A stretch of DNA of 64,000 bases from Desulfarculales bacterium UBA696. GTDB lineage: Bacteria; Desulfobacterota; Syntrophobacteria; Syntrophobacterales; Syntrophobacteraceae. The DNA lies in contig DBMO01000072.1 of NCBI GenBank assembly GCA_002298995.1, positions 359,358 to 423,357 on the forward strand, in the 5' to 3' direction. Shown here one piece after another: positions 63,153 through 64,000 of this stretch. How positions within the stretch are numbered: position 1 is the stretch's first letter; each line of letters begins with the position of its first letter. A model generated the notes under the pieces. That model made no database searches. It was not told the origin of the DNA and saw only the letters and a program-made list of their open reading frames with translations. The position numbers and the translations under genes are program-made.

Positions 63153-63459
63153 CTTTAAAACCTCTTAGTCGCGGAGTCGACAGGATATGGTCGGGTAAGT
63201 AATGATTTAAGCATTGATCGTGCTAAAACAAACCGCGCTTCGGCGCCAGAGACGAAGTTTTCATGATTTATTCCGGCCCGCGAATGCTTATTGACACATA
63301 CGGTGCGACTATTAATTTCCTATTATGTAAAGCGCATGTTGATTCAAGCCATCATTAGCAATTGGATATCGTGCTATCCGTGTTCTTCGTGTGCAATACG
63401 CGGGTGAACTTTAACTACTCGAAGGTCACATAGGGCACGAAGAAAATAAGGAGAAGTAG
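63153..63459. other. divergent intergenic region with repeat fragments
   Basis: No gene is seen. An inverted repeat TTCTTCGTG near 63382 and CACGAAGAA near 63437 flanks the region just before the last gene. It belongs to the same CACGAAG repeat family as 57413-57448. The dyad could be a regulatory site or the trace of a small repeat element. Confidence 0.4.
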
Positions 63460-64000
63460 ATGAAGATGAGCATAAAATACTCGCTGACAATGGTTATCGT
63501 CTGCCTTTTGACTCTTGCCGGGCTCTACGGCCTTGGTATCGCCGCCCACAAGGCCAGCAAAGCTGACAAAAGCTGGTCACGCCAGGCCGAAGAGACCTTT
63601 TACCTCAGCCCGGGAACGGGCGAAAAAATCCTGTCCCGCAGCCAATGGGATACATTTATGAAAAAGATGGGCAGTATGGAGCCCGAACAATTGGCATCCT
63701 TCAGACTTGAGACTCACATGGCGCTGATGGGATCTTTTCACGACCAGCACCCCACTAGTCCAACACTCATGCCAAATGAAGGAATGCGGGCTGATGTGAG
63801 ATTCAATCCGACCATGAAGTTTTCTCTCACTCCAATAGCCGCCAGAGCGGCCGCCGGGTCGGGCACGAGCGCCACGGCTGCCAGGGCTGCCGCATCCCTT
63901 GGCGGCTCGACCCCAGTTACCGGGACCTCGGGGGCGGCTTCCGGATCTGTGGGAGGAACGGGGGCACTCGTCGGCATCCCGACTCCGACAACGGGAACAT
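63460..64000 (+). CDS. exported Ala/Gly/Thr-rich protein, 3' end outside window
   Basis: The ATG follows AAGGAGAAG, and the frame is open for 180 codons to the right edge. The N-terminus MKMSIKYSLTMVIVCLLTLAGL is a signal peptide or anchor. A globular part with the segment ILSRSQWDTFMKKMGSMEP follows. From about residue 125 the sequence turns into low-complexity Ala/Gly/Ser/Thr repeats (AARAAAGSG, AARAAASLGG). It is probably a surface or envelope protein. No family is recognised. Confidence 0.75.
   Translation, partial: MKMSIKYSLTMVIVCLLTLAGLYGLGIAAHKASKADKSWSRQAEETFYLSPGTGEKILSRSQWDTFMKKMGSMEPEQLASFRLETHMALMGSFHDQHPTSPTLMPNEGMRADVRFNPTMKFSLTPIAARAAAGSGTSATAARAAASLGGSTPVTGTSGAASGSVGGTGALVGIPTPTTGT

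Overview
The window comes from a Gram-negative bacterial chromosome. Evidence is a lipoprotein with a lipobox, two large RND/MMPL exporters, periplasmic binding proteins and hopanoid-elongation genes. The mix of GTP-type PEP carboxykinase, HpnA/HpnH/HpnG, B12-dependent radical SAM enzymes, DUF1614, DUF3124 and a TatT-like TPR protein fits a Desulfobacterota-like anaerobe or a related deep lineage. That placement is inference; no rRNA is present.

Bases 1-12300 are mostly housekeeping. They hold the 3' part of an acyl-CoA synthetase, an R3H-domain AAA ATPase, a leftward operon (rnc, a radical SAM gene, era, a small membrane protein), a GmhB-like phosphatase, pckG, a DUF1614 membrane protein, a response-regulator/kinase hybrid and a secreted PKD-repeat protein with a possible heme c motif. 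Bases 12300-19630 are gene-poor and scarred: a DUF3124 gene, a broken leftward gene, a 36-residue membrane peptide, the first RND exporter, three related structured repeats, a Cys-rich mini-protein, a TatT-like gene and an internally deleted RAYT transposase bounded by inverted repeats.

Bases 19631-33669 form one long leftward gene series. In transcription order it reads radical SAM, sulfotransferase, CDP-alcohol phosphotransferase, flippase-like membrane protein, B12 radical SAM, HAD phosphatase, nucleotidyltransferase, ATP-grasp, class III aminotransferase, Gfo/Idh dehydrogenase and RND exporter. The combination suggests synthesis, decoration and export of an unusual polar, possibly aminated and sulfated, lipid; no described pathway with this composition is known to me. 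A tRNA-Thr and decayed reading frames lie to its right.

Bases 35140-44490 carry a DJ-1/PfpI protein, a U32 peptidase, purB, nfo, a CBS-domain protein, an orphan branched-chain-amino-acid-type binding protein and a 664-residue protein of unknown function. Bases 44548-50170 hold a zinc-ribbon mini-protein and hopanoid genes hpnA and hpnH, followed by a CruF-like gene. A CPBP protease and an oppositely oriented gdpD-hpnG pair come next. Bases 50838-55060 are a complete aapJQMP-type amino-acid ABC transporter with an intercistronic hairpin. Bases 55165-57395 encode a B12 radical SAM protein followed by a 26-residue ORF with a perfect Shine-Dalgarno sequence and its own terminator, a possible modified-peptide or leader-peptide arrangement. 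The right end has an M19 dipeptidase, a class V aminotransferase, a Bax-inhibitor-like protein, a poly-gamma-glutamate hydrolase family protein, a YprB-like exonuclease, a lipoprotein and a truncated Ala/Gly-rich gene.
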